Positions 34,301 through 47,146 of a stretch of 59,930 bases of DNA are shown piece by piece. The position numbers and the translations under genes were made by a program. This stretch comes from Niebla homalea (Eukaryota; Ascomycota; Lecanoromycetes; Lecanorales; Ramalinaceae). The stretch covers positions 1 to 59,930 of the forward strand of contig JAHGAU010000050.1 of NCBI GenBank assembly GCA_019925105.1, read 5' to 3'. Within the stretch, counting starts at the first letter, position 1; every line of letters starts with the position of its first letter. The notes under the pieces were generated by a model that saw only the letters and a program-made list of their open reading frames with translations, had not been told where the DNA came from and made no database searches.

Positions 34301-37091
34301 ATTATTAAGATTATAACGTTAATTACCTTATTTAAAACCTTTATTACCCGCTTTATAAAACGGTCGATCTATTTTTTATTATTAAACCGGGGACGCTCCG
34401 TTAATTAAAATATTATTTTTACCGCTTTTATTAATATCTTAGCTTTTTTAATTGTTTTTTACGCTTATTTAAACGGTAAAAACGGAGTTATATTAATGGA
34501 TTAATTTAAGGTTATTTATATTAAGACGTAGTTTAAACCGTATTTTAGGTCCTTTTAAGGTCCGTATATTATAACCGAGTTAATAGTATTTTCCGAGCTG
34601 AATATTAAGTTAATTATAATCTTAACTTTACGGTTTTCTTATATAATAGCCTTTTTTAACGTTAATAATATAAAATTAAATTATATAATAATTATTAATA
34701 GCTCCTTAAATTTAATATAATTAATTATATAACCGTTTCTATTCCATTAAATATAATAAAGATTAAAGTCTTTTATTAAAAAATGCTTATTAAATATAAC
34801 TATAATATCCTTAAGTAATAAGATTATAAAAGGTCCCTTTTTATTAACCAGTAACGGATTATACGTATTATAAATATTTAAAATACCCTTAATATCCCCC
34901 TTTTATACGATCCGGAGTATATATAAATTCCCTCCGTAATAAGTAACGTCTTAATTATTTATATTTAACCTTTTATTAATAAAAAAATATATTTACGTCG
35001 TTTTATTACCCTTAAAGGCTAGGTAAAAACTATCTCCCGGGTTGATTAAAAAGTGGATATACGGACTATATAATGGCTCCTATATTACTATAATATTAAT
35101 ATCCTTTACCTTTTTAAATCTAGATATCGGTATTATAGCTTTAATTATTTCTTTATATATATTATATTATATTACCCTTAAAAGCGTAAATATATTAAAT
35201 ATTAACGTTTATCGGGTTCTTTTTATTGATTTTTATTTATATAAACGGTTTCTTCTTAAAGTTAAGCGTTATTTATCTTTATTTTTTTATTATAATAATA
35301 ATCCTGGTCGGGTGGCCGGCCTTAAAAGTTAATATTATTATAAGTTTCCTTTTCTTTATATTATTGATTACTATATTTTACCCTTTTTTATTTAATAAGC
35401 TCCGTTTATATTTTAAAATTATCTTTAATTACTTCGCCGGTTTAAGTTTATATAAATTATAGTATTAAACCTTAACCATTATTTTAATCTTTTTACGTTA
35501 GGTCTCCTTCGTTCTTATTATATATTATAAGTTTTACGTTAAATAGCTATTATTACTATATACCGCGTATTTCGGTACGTTCTTTATTAAGCTTTTTATT
35601 ATTAAGCCAGCGTATTTATACGTATTATATCCTTTAATATATATTACGTACTTTATATTATTAAGGCACCTCGTAATAATATATTTATACCCTTAATATT
35701 TAAAATATTAATAAATATCCGCTACTTAATCTTAAGGTTTTATTAATTTAAAGGACCTACCCTTTATTACCTTTTTATTAAGGATATCGTTATATATCCT
35801 TATTAACGTTACGTTTAAAATAACCGTAAAATATTTCTTTATATAATTAAAAGCGTTTAGCTTTTTTATTATAAAAAGGAAACTATAATTAACGATCTCT
35901 AGCCTAGGGTAAAGGACCGTATTTTCCTTTTTTATCCGTTTTAAAATAATTTCCCCTTCTTCCCTTATAAACTTTATTAAGTATATCCCGTTTACCGCGA
36001 TAATAAAGGATTACCTTAATATCTTTACCATTTTATATTCCTTTTTACCGGCTTATCCCTTTAATTTCTTTAACCTTTTTTTCGTTTTTAATAAGGTTAT
36101 ATTAAAAAGGATATTTTTACTTTATAGTTTATATACTATAATAATTTATTTTATTAATAGCTTTCCCGTTATTTTAAACGCTTTTATTAATTATAACGGG
36201 TTCATTTTTATTATTATATTCTTCTTTTTTTCACCTGATAATTATATAGTTATTATCTTTATTTTCCTTAATATTGTTACCTTTTCCTTTATCCTTATTT
36301 CTTTTATTATTAACGTTAACGCTGCCCTTATAACTTTTATTATTTAACTTATCCTTATTCCTTTTTTAAAGTTTCCCCCGTTATTCCTTTATTTTATATA
36401 TATTCTCTTTATTTCCTTTCACCTCCATTTACCGGCGCCTTTATTACCGCCCTTTAAGCTTTACGTAGCCTCTTTAACTTCCTTAAACCTTTTTTTATAT
36501 TCACGTAAAAGTCTTTTACTCCCCATAGCCCGATTTATAGTATCGGCCAGGTCTTTAATATAATATCCTTTTATATAATTATAAAAAGGCTTTTTAACGT
36601 TTTTATTACCTCCTTTTTTTTTATTTCTTCTTTACGTATTTAATAATTACCTTTTTTTATAACTTATTCTTATTTATTTAATATCTTTTTATTTTTATTT
36701 AGCTTTTTTTTAGTTCATATATACTTAATAAAGCCTTTTACGTTGCCGCTTACCCTTTATCCGTCCCCGTATACTATTTTCGTCCCTTTTACCCTTTATT
36801 TATTACCCTTTATAATAATACCTTTATACGTTATACGCGTCCCTTTATACGTATTTTATTAATTATAGGCTTTCTATTTAATTTAAGGCCTTTCTATCTC
36901 GTATTTATTACGTCGTTTATATAACTTATTACCGTTCCTATTAACCTAAGCCGCTTACCCTTCCTCCCTTTTTAATTTTACTATTATTCCGCTTCCGCTT
37001 ATCGTATTTAAGATATTATCCTTACTATTATTTAAGCTATACACGCGTATATCGTTTCTGACCTCTGGGGTCCCGTTGTTCGTCGCTATTC
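31327..37091 (-). mobile_element. LINE (Tad1/I-like), near full length, RIP-mutated
   Basis: About 5.8 kb. The 3' end, on the left, is a short ATTGATTGA simple tail preceded by the same ~300 bp found at 39,052-39,358 and 52,700-52,938. The 5' end, on the right, carries CTCTGGGGTCCCGTTGTTCG (37,061-37,080), the reverse complement of the 5' end of the plus-strand LINE at 47,147. The RT palm is visible on the minus strand at about 33,115-33,200 (SFINNIYFLT where F.DDI is expected). Possible imperfect target duplication TTAAAGAAT / TTAAAGTAT (31,318-31,326 / 37,092-37,100). It sits in the leader/gag side of the copia element. Confidence 0.85.
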
Positions 37092-39051
37092 TTAAAGTAT
37101 TTTACGTTATTAATTTATAACTTATCATTAAAGAATATAATAAGCTTATTATTTATTATTTTTTTATAACCTTAAAATAAACTTATATAAAATTAAATTC
37201 ATTATCTTAAAAGATTAAAATTTATAACTTATTATTATTAAAGGTAAGGTTATTAAGTATTATATTTAAAAGCTTATTAATCCTACTTTTATAATTAAAT
37301 TAATAAACTTAAATAGATTATTAAAATTAATATAATCCGTCCTTATAATAAATGAAGTTATTAACTTAAAAGTATTAATAATTTATAAAAATAATTTATG
37401 AATATAAAAACCAGAATTAGAAAAATAAAAAGAATAATATATATTTTTTATTAAAATTAACGATTATATATACTTAATAGTTAATAAAGTGAATTTCATT
37501 TATTTTAAGGATATAAATTATTACCTATAGAATTATTTATATACTTTTAAAATTAAGTTAATACCTTTAGATTTTACTTGCTTTTTAACGGTAAAAAAAG
37601 AATATTATAAAATCATAACGGAACCTAATTTTTATTAAAATATTAAATTATAACTTAATAAGTATATTTAAATATTTATAAAAGTTAAAAATAAATAATA
37701 TCCTTAAAGTATTAAATAAGAAATAAATATACCGTAATTTTATTAACGTAATTAAAAAATAAGTTTTTATATTAATATAACTTTATAAGTTTAATATAAA
37801 TAATTTAACCGATTTCTTAATAACTCTTATTAATCTTAAAGAATATTTTCAAAATTATATACGGTATAATAATATAAAGAAATCGATTTTATTTTATTTA
37901 ATTTTTATTATTAATAAAAATCAAAATAATATTAAGAAAAATAATAAGTTTATATTTAAAAATAAAAGTATTAAGTTAAAAGAATATCTTTATAATATTA
38001 AATATTAATTTAATAAATATAATTATATACGTATAAATTGACTTAATCGACTTATTAACTTTAAATCTAATCGTATACTTAAAAGATAAATAAATAATAA
38101 GCTTAAGGATATTAAAATAAAAAAAAAGTTAATTAAACTTTTAAAAAATCCAGAAACTTTAAGTTTAAATAAAATAATTTATCTATACCGGGTTAAAATA
38201 ATAATAATAACTTTAATATATTTAATATAAGATAAGAATTTTATATATTATAATTATTATAGATTTTAAATTATAGGTTAAGCTTTTTATATTTATAATA
38301 AAACGATAAAAGACCGGTTTATTAAAAAGATAAATAAAAAGAATAACATTATTATCGTTAATAATAATAATCTTAAAGTTATTATTTATAGAAAAATCGA
38401 AGTAAATATTAATATCTTTAAAGGTAATAGCTTTATTATATTTTATAACGTTACTTATATATTTAACTTTATAGTTAACGTTATATCTAGTATAATTTTT
38501 ATAAATAAGGATATTTACTTTAATTTTAAACGTTATTACCTTTATAGTAATAAATAAATAAGAATATTAATTAAAAGGATTAATAAATATTACGTACTTA
38601 AAGATAATATTAAATAACTTAACGCAATATTTATAACCGGTAAATTTATCGTTAAATTAATAACTATAAATTAATAATATTAATTCCTTATATATATTAT
38701 TAATAAAGTAATATAATACCTTTAATAAGTAATTAAAAGGGTAAAAATTATTAATAATATTAAAGCTTTAAATATAAATAATTATAAAAATTATATTTTA
38801 TTAAAAGCTTACCGGATCGTATTAAAATCCTTATATAAAGTAAAAATATTAATAAAGTTTTTCTTTTAAATTACTTATAACTTTATATAAATAAATATAA
38901 TAATAAATTAAGATTAATAAATATTATATATTGTTTATTTTAAATATAATTTTTAAATAATATATATTTATAAATATAAGTTTAAAACAATAAATATCCT
39001 ATAAAAGGCTATTAAAACGATTAAAATACGATATTATTATATTATAACCTT
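37092..39051 (+). pseudogene. Copia gag, zinc knuckle, protease and N-terminal integrase, RIP-mutated
   Basis: Plus-strand reading through stops gives a knuckle-like YYNYYRF*IIG (Cys codons mutated to Tyr) near 38,230, then FYNVTYIFNFIVNVIS (protease/pre-integrase region; copia proteins have Y.P.F..NL.S here), then an integrase-like stretch up to 39,040. It continues after the LINE fragment at 39,370. Confidence 0.7.
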
Positions 39052-39358
39052 AGCATTGGACAGACCCGTAGGGTGACGGAAGAGCAATAGGTCCAGGGGC
39101 AACCTTAAAGTGGATTCGGTCGTGGTATTATAGGTTTTCTTAGAAAAGGCGTATGAATAAATTCTTACTCTTTAAACGGCCGTAAATACTCTTAACCCTT
39201 AAGACGTAAGTAAAAGCTGGGTGGATACCGGTTTTTATTTTTAACGTTATAAATATCGGGTTTTTTACGGTTATTAATAAGGTTAAATAGCTGAGTATTA
39301 AGGAACGCCGGAATTAGCTTAACTAGATCCGTAGTATAAATCAATCAATCAATCAATA
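39052..39358 (+). mobile_element. 5'-truncated LINE fragment with 11-bp target duplication
   Basis: 307 bp matching the 3' ends of the two full LINEs in this window, with the AATCAATCAATC tail. It is bounded by a perfect 11-bp duplication ATTATAACCTT (39,041-39,051 and 39,359-39,369) lying in copia integrase. The first ~70 bp (AGCATTGGACAGACCCGTAG onward) are not RIP-mutated. Severe 5' truncation and a variable-length target duplication are typical of target-primed reverse transcription. Confidence 0.9.
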
Positions 39359-39369
39359 TTATAACCTTT

Positions 39370-39671
39370 ATTTAATTAAATAAAGAAAAATTCTTAAGAT
39401 TTAAATTTAATAATTTTATTAATGAGTTTAATATTATCTTTAAATTATTAATATTATATACCGCCGTATAAAATGGTTATTTAAAATAAAAAGGTGGTTT
39501 ATTAACTATAAAAGTAAAAACTATAGAACTATAAGTAAAACTTCTTTAATTCTTATGGTTATAAATCGTATAAATAACCGGTTTCTTTATAAATTAAATA
39601 TTAATAAGAAAATATTTATAAGTTATATTATTTAAAAAGGTTATCGGTTTAAAGTTAAATTTTTAATACCT
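39370..39671 (+). pseudogene. Copia integrase, middle part, RIP-mutated
   Basis: The plus strand, with stops, reads AINEF-like sequence, then LYTAV*NGYLK*KGGLLTIK (compare the copia pattern QNG..ER..G.L..KAR) and FINRTPIRK-like sequence. It continues at 46,202 beyond the gypsy insertion. Confidence 0.6.
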
Positions 39672-39676
39672 TAAAT

Positions 39677-40149
39677 TGTTACGATTGGTGCCAGGACCAA
39701 ACTGCATATATACGAAATCAGGTTATGACCAGAGGGAGTAATATAACGCCAAAACGAAGGAAACGAGTTAAAGCTATTAACGGCTTAAAGGATCGGAATA
39801 AGTATAAAATAAATATATAAATAGGAGGACTCGGAAGCTTGTAAAATTAAAGAATAAATAAAATAAATATACGAGCGAAAACTAACTTAAAAGCTTATAG
39901 GATCAGAGGATAAGCATTATAAGTTTATAAATATACGGATTAAGGAAAACTATATAGAGAATTATTTTTACTTTAAAAGTTTAAATCTCTTTATATTTAA
40001 TAATATTTTTAAATTAAAAGTATTAAATTTAAAATAAAATAGATTAAAATAATATTTATTTAACGTTACGTTTATATACTTTTTTTTAACGAAAATTAAC
40101 CTACCCTTTTAAGACTATTTATAATTAAGTAACCTTAAAATCCGTAATA
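39677..40149 (+). repeat. Gypsy 5' LTR
   Basis: 473 bp. The outer ~90 bp, from TGTTACGATTGGTGCCAGG to about 39,765, are unmutated, while the remainder is RIP-like. It aligns to the right LTR mostly through transitions. Confidence 0.9.
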
Positions 40150-43100
40150 TATTAAATACCTTAAGAATAAGTCACTTAAACGTTAACCGATTAAATAAAA
40201 TACGTTGCTTTATTAATACGGAAAAAAATAAGAATAAATCTTTTAAACCGGATCTCTATTATAAAGAACGGAATAAGCTTAATAATTAATTATTATAATA
40301 TAATTTATACTTTCGCTTAAATAATAAAACCGTCGTAAATAAGGATAAAGTACCAATAATAATAATATATATACGAGGTAAAGTATTAATATAAATTAAC
40401 ATAAACCTTTAAGAGTACTTAAAAAAATAAGCGGATAGTAGAATTATAACGTAAATCAAGAATTATATAGTATTTAAATAACGTATAAAAGAAATATTCG
40501 GACTAATAAATAAACAAATTATCGTTAAAAAAGTTATTTAAAAATTAAAGTAAATTAAGTTAATAACTAATTATATAATTACGTTTTAATATTATATTAC
40601 TTAAATAAAATAAAATAATGAGGTATAAATATCTATATTCTAAAAAAATTTAAAAAATAATATCCAAAATAGGTTAATACGGTATATAGGAGTAATCGAT
40701 AATATTAGAACTCTTATAAAAGTATTTATTAAGTTAAATAATAAACTTTATTAATATAATATTATGAAACAAAAAAACTGAAATAAATTTATAAAATAAA
40801 TTATATAAGGAAGTTATTTTAAAAGAAACCCCGGATGCCGTAATTTATAAGGAGGGAAAATATAAAATAATCCTATAAAACTGGATATATTAATATTATA
40901 AAGTAAAGGTTAAAAATAAAAGTCCGATAATAAGAAGTATTATTTTTATAAAAGAGAAAGATACTTAATACGGAATTATCGGTTAAAGGATAAAATATAA
41001 CGATTATAGTTAAATATAATTAATATATTTTTAGAAGATACCGTCCGATTAAATAAAAACGATAAAAAGGAATTTTTATCTTAAAATAAAATAGAATCCG
41101 AATAAAAAGAATAAGTTATATTAAAAAAAAAAGAATAAAAAAAAGTATTAAAAAAAGAAAAAAAAGATTATAATATACCCGGAGATTATAATATGACGGA
41201 ACGGCTAAAAAGGGAGTTAATATAACGATAATACCGTAACCTAAAATCATAAAGACGACCGTTAAATATATAATAATAATATAAAGCTAATTTAAGGAAT
41301 TAAGATTATGTTTATATATTAAATTAAATATTATAAGGATTACTATAATTAATATAAATATATAAGATTAATAGGGTAAAAACTTAAAAAGTTAAAGTAA
41401 TTATAATGCTTTTTATATTAATAAAATATATATAAAAAGAATAAATATCTATATTTATAAGATAAAAGAATAAATTATTGCTTTTTAACTCACGGAAAAA
41501 GTTAATAAAAATAATTAAAAGAAATTAACTTAATAAACGTAAATTAATATTATTAAAGCTATTATATAGGAGGATTAAAAGAAGTAATAGGGCCTATTAT
41601 ATGGTAAAAGTGCTAGGTAGATTATTATAAAAATTACCGATAAAAAAAGAAAGACTTTAGTTATTAAGTAGTAATACTATTTGAAATCAACGTAATAAAT
41701 AATATATATAAAAATCAGAATTATAAATATTACTTAGTAATACGGTTGAATATTAATAATATATTAATCGTTACTTTAATTAATATTAAAGTATTAAGAA
41801 ATTATATATCGGATAACGTAATATAAAAAATAAAAATAACGACGTAAACGAAAAAAGAATTATATCCGTTAATAAAAGTTACCGGAAAAGGAATACCGGG
41901 AATTACCTATATTACGAGAACAATTATATTTATATAAATAATAGATACGACTTAATAGCACCGCGAGATACTTTTATTAAACGTATTTAAATTAATTACT
42001 TACGACGTTATATTAAGGATACCTTAATTAAGAAAATATAACTTAATTATCGATTAAAAAATTAAATATTTAAGGTTTAAAAATAACGTAACTATTAACG
42101 TTTAAATACCTAAGGAAACTTACGAAGAATCTATAAATAAGAATACTATCTTATTATATATAGAATTATATACGATTAAAGATTTAATAACGGAATAAAT
42201 TAATATATTACTTATTTTAATAGGATTAAGAAAAGGGTTACTTAATTACGGAGTTAAAAGTAGAAAAAGGAATAATAAACTTTTAATTTTAAAGGAGTAC
42301 CAAGAATAATTATACTTCTTTAAAAAAGGTTTACCGGAAAAAACCTTACCGAAATATTAAGCGTGGGATCATAAGATATTATCAATTAAAGGGAAGAACC
42401 CAATATTCGGACTTATATATTACCTTTCAGAGAAAAAACTTAAGGCTTTAAATAAGTATTTAAGAAAAAACCTTATAAAGGGATTTATAAGACGGTTATC
42501 GTTATTAATTAAATATTTTATATTATTTATTTTAAAGAAAAATAGAAAATTAAGGATATATATAGACTATAAAAAGTTAAACGTAATTATTATTAAGAAC
42601 CGATACCCGTTATTAAATATAAATAAAATAAGGGATTAAATTATAAGAATAATATTCTTTATAAAATTAGATTAACGCAGAATATATAATTTAATACGGA
42701 TAAAGAAAAAAAAGAATAAAAAATAACCTTTAAGATATAAGGAAAATTATTTAAATATTTAATTATGCTATTCGGACTTATTGACGTATCCGTTATATAT
42801 TAAGTATTAATAAATAACGTATTAAGGAACTTACTTAATAAATACGTAATTATATACTTAAATAATATATTAATTTATTTAAAGACTTTACAAGATTATA
42901 AAAGAGATATTATAATTATACTATAATGCCTTTCGGAGGTAAGATTAAAATTAAAATTAAAAAAGTATATATTTTATTAAATAAGCGTGGAATTCTTAAG
43001 GTATATTATTATTATTAAAGGAATTAAATTAGATCCAACGAAGATATAGGCGTTAATAAATTAATTAAAACCGGGAAATATAAAGGAACTATAATCGTTT

Positions 43101-45722
43101 TTCAGAATAATTAATTTTAATTAAAGATTTATTAAAGGATTTTCGGAAATAATATTACCCTTAATAAAGCTTATAAGGAAAGATACTTTATATTAATAAA
43201 AAGTAAAATAACGATAAGCTTTTTTAATAATTAAAAGAAGCTTATATTAGGATACTTATATTATAGATATTTTAATTAAGAAAAGTAATTAAAATAGAAA
43301 CGGATATATTAAATATAGTAATAGAAATATACTTACTATAAAAATATAAGGATACCTAAAAATTTATAACTTATTATACTAAAAAGATAACGGATACGGA
43401 GTAAAACTACAATATTTATAATAAGGAATTATTAATAATTATTTTAGCCTTCTAATAATAAAGAGTATACGTTAAGGGAGCCGATAATATTAAAGTATTA
43501 ATAAACTATAAGAATTTAATATACTTTATAATAATAAAGTAATTAAATTAAAAATAAATATAATAATCGGAATTATTAAAATAATATAAGTTTAAAATAA
43601 TATATTCGCCGGGAAAGGATAATTAAATAGTAAATAACTTAAATAAAAGATTAAATCTTTATAAGGAAAAGAATAATAATATTATAATAATATTAAAAGT
43701 TAACGGAAATAAAATACTTAAATTAAATAACGTAAATATAATAAGGATATATATAGAATATAACCTATTAAGAAAAGTTTAAAAAGGCTATTAAGGTAAT
43801 ATAAGAATTAAATAATAAATTAAAGATAAGAAGAAAATATTATTAAGATATAATAAAGGATAATATATACTAAATAATAAGTTATAAAACCTGGTAAAAG
43901 CATATTACAATAACTTACGATATAAATACCTTAAAGTTATAAGAATATAAAAAGTTATAATAAGATATTAAACGTTATTAAAATTAAGATTAATTATTAA
44001 AAATTATATTAAAGAATATTTATTATATTAACGGAATAAAGTAAAGAATTATTAAAGATACGGATATCTATAGAAAACATAATTACTTAAGTTTCCGTGG
44101 GGATTATTAATAATAAATTTTATTATAAAATTATTAAAATCGTAAAAACTTATAATAAAAGAAATCTATAATATTATTTTAATAATAATAAATAAATATA
44201 TAAAATATATAACCCTTATTTTATTTAAAGAAAAATATAATATAATAAAGTTAATATATTTATTCTTTAATAAGGTAATTAGGATTAAAGGATTTCTAGA
44301 AGAGATTATCTTAAATTAAGATAAATTATTTACTTTAACGTACTAAAAACGATAATAAGAGAATTAAGTATTAAAGTTAAGCTATTAACGGCTTATTACC
44401 CGTAAATAAATAATTAAACAGAAAGAATAAATCGGATATTAAAGATATATTTACGATATTATATTAATAATTAATAAAATAATTAAGTAACATTATTACT
44501 TATAACCGAGCTTATAATAAACAATCTTATATTAATAATTACAGGAATAACTCCATTTTTTATAAATTATAAACGGTACCTGAAAATAATAGGAAAATTA
44601 TATTTAAACCCTATAATAAATAAAGTAATTAAGTATATATAAGACTTAAAAGCTATATATTAAAATATTCAGAACCAACTAAAGAAAGTATAGATAAGAA
44701 TAATAAATTATTAGAATAAAAAACGTATAAAAAAATCTTAATTAAAAGAAAGGGATAAAATATAACTATATATAAAAAACCTCCGGATTAAGAAATTAAG
44801 CAAAAAGCTTAATTATATAAAAATCGGCTTATTTATAATTAAAATAGTTAAAAAACCGGTTAACTATAAACTAGAACTACTTAAGGACGCTAGGATATAC
44901 TTAGTATTTTATATATCATTATCAAAGAAGGTATTAAAAAGGATATTAATAATAATAACCCTATAATACGAAGGTAAAGAAGATACGTTATTTAAAGTAA
45001 AAAGAATTTTAAATTAAAAAAAAATTAATACTTAATTAAATAAAAAGGATATTTAAAGTTAAAGAATACTTAAGAATCCGAATATTACTTTATATTAAAC
45101 TTTATAAAATTATTAAGAAAGTTTTATTAATAATATTAATTAAAAATAAATTAAGGAATTATAACTTAAAGAAATCGAAAAAGTATTACTAACCGAGGCT
45201 TCGTTATTAATAGAAGAATTAAAAATATCGGAAAAATTTAATTACTATTAAGTTTTAAGTACTTTTAATTCCTTAAAACTAAAAAGACTATAACGGATCA
45301 TATTTTTTTCATAGTTATATAAGAAAGCCTTTTATTGTTTTAAGCGTTTAATTCTTAAATGAACGAACTCTTTAATTATATGAATTATTCTTTTATTTTC
45401 TTTTATAGAAAGAATTTCGGAATTTAACTTTTTATGCTTTTTATTTAAACGATCGAAATTATTATTAATATTTTTTTTACGTCGTATTAACGAAAACCTT
45501 TATAAATATAAAAATTATAAAATTAAGAACCAAAAAGAATACGATATTCTTTATTAAATTAAAGATATTAACTATACGGATAAATTATAATACCGAGACT
45601 ATTAATACGTTAAATTAAACGGAAACGGTTTACTTATTAACGACTTAATATAATATAATAAATATAATAAAAAACGAAAAATATAATATTATCGATAGAA
45701 CTTCAATATAAAAAGGGGATAA

Positions 45723-46196
45723 TATTACGATTAATATTAAGATTAAACTATATATATATAAAATTAGGTTATAACCAGAGGGAATAACGTAACGTTAAAA
45801 TAAAGGAAATGAACTAAAGTTATTAACGGCTTAAAGGATCGGAATAAACATAAAATAAATATATGAGTAGGAAAACTCGGAAACTTATAAAATCGGAAAA
45901 CGAGTAAAATAAATATATAAGCGAGAATTAATTCGGAAGCTTATAAGTTCGGAGGATAAATATTATAAACTTATGAATATACGGATTAAGGAGGATTATA
46001 TAGAGAATTATTTTTACCTTAAATGTTTAAATCTCCTTATATTTAATAATACCTTTAAATTAAAAGCATTAAATTCAGAGTAAAATGGATTAAAATAATA
46101 TCCATTTAACGTTACGCCTATATATTCCTTTTTTAACGAAAACCAACCTGCCCCTTTAAGACTATTCACAATTAAATGACCTTAGGATCCGCAACA
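45723..46196 (+). repeat. Gypsy 3' LTR
   Basis: 474 bp. The inner start is RIP-mutated (TATTACGATTAATATTAAG). The last ~70 bp (from about 46,130) keep CpA/TpG words such as CCAACCTGCCCC and CCGCAACA that are mutated in the left LTR. Confidence 0.9.
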
Positions 46197-46201
46197 TAAA
46201 T

Positions 46202-47146
46202 AATATAATTATAAAGTTTATTTATTTAATAAATCGATCCTTAAAAAAGAGAAATTAATAATAAAAATATATATTAATTTCTTTATTAATTATAATAATA
46301 TTAATATTTATAATATATAAATACTTAATTAAAAGAAAATAATTTATATAAAGAACGTTTTCTTTAAAGAGAATAAATCTTATAAAGTTAATAAAATTAA
46401 TTTAATTTAATTTAAAAAAAAGCCGTTCTTTTATTTAATTAATATTTTAAAAATAAATATATTTTATATTATTATTAAGTTATTATTAAATAATAAAGAA
46501 AAAAAGGAATTTATAAATAATACTATTAGCTTTATATAAAAGGGAAAAGAAGAAGAATAATAAAAGGATTATTTATTTTTACCAACTTCAATATTAATAA
46601 ATTACGATACGGCATTTAAGGATAATAACGGAAGAGATAAAGGAGATAATAACGGTAACGGTAGCGGTAATAAATTATTAACTCCATTATTAGATTTACC
46701 ATTAGCTTTATTAGCTTTATTAGCTTTATTAGCTTTATTAGCTTTATTAGCTTTATTAGCTTTATTAGCTTTATTAGCTTTATTAGCTTTATTAGCTTTA
46801 TTAGCTTTATTAGCTTTATTAGCTTTATTAGCTTTATTAGCTTTATTAGCTTTATTAGCTTTATTAGCTTTATTAGCTTTATTAGCTTTATTAGCTTTAT
46901 TAGCTTTATTAGCTTTATTAGCTTTATTAGCTTTATTAGCTTTATTAGCTTTATTAGCTTTATTAGCTTTATTAATTTTAAAGTAGAAAAAGAAAAATAA
47001 TAATAAATCCAACTTTAATATAAGCAATATTATTAAAAGAAAAAGAGCTATAAAAGGTATAAAGAAAATAAACTATAGTATAATTTTTATTTTAACTATA
47101 AATAAATTAAAACTATAAGATGCGATAATATTTAAAGTGAATGGAG
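46202..47146 (+). pseudogene. Copia integrase C-terminal region and linker, RIP-mutated
   Basis: Continuation of copia between the gypsy element and the plus-strand LINE. The part to about 46,600 should be the integrase tail. From about 46,602 the plus frame reads a Gly/Asn-rich stretch (NNGNGSGNKLLTPLLDLPL) leading into the 9-bp tandem array. Only its position and frame support the assignment. Confidence 0.5.
46702..46971 (+). repeat. Perfect 9-bp minisatellite, 30 copies of TTAGCTTTA
   Basis: 270 bp of identical TTAGCTTTA units. In the copia frame (plus) it encodes Leu-Ala-Leu repeats, and on the minus strand Asn-Lys-Ala repeats, inside a 141-codon open frame that is not a gene. It lies where copia polyproteins have a flexible linker between integrase and RT. 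If reversed for RIP, the unit would be CCAGCTCCA (Pro-Ala-Pro), a plausible linker. The array contains no CpA or TpG. Confidence 0.9.

Larger units (their letters stand above)
39677..46196 (+). mobile_element. Complete Ty3/gypsy LTR retrotransposon, RIP-mutated
   Basis: 6.5 kb with LTRs of 473 and 474 bp (39,677-40,149 and 45,723-46,196) that begin TGTTACG and end CAACA, and a 5-bp target duplication TAAAT (39,672-39,676 and 46,197-46,201). A purine tract AAAAGGGGATAA precedes the right LTR. Reading through stops: RT at 42,500-42,960 with KKNRKLRIYIDYKKLN, NRYPLL, KLD, MLFGLIDV and YLNNILIYL (YLDDILIYS in the family), and integrase near 44,400-44,620 with ERINRILK and TGITPFFINY. RT before integrase is the gypsy order. 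It is inserted in copia integrase. Confidence 0.92.

Noticed and set aside
35042..35462. Open frames with hydrophobic, membrane-like translations
   Set aside because: They are AT-rich chance frames antisense to the minus-strand LINE. The Ile/Leu/Phe/Tyr richness comes from base composition.
46602..47027. A 141-codon minus-strand frame encoding an Asn-Lys-Ala repeat protein
   Set aside because: It is the reverse reading of the 9-bp array in copia DNA. It has no stop only because the array lacks one, and it lies in a dead transposon on the opposite strand.
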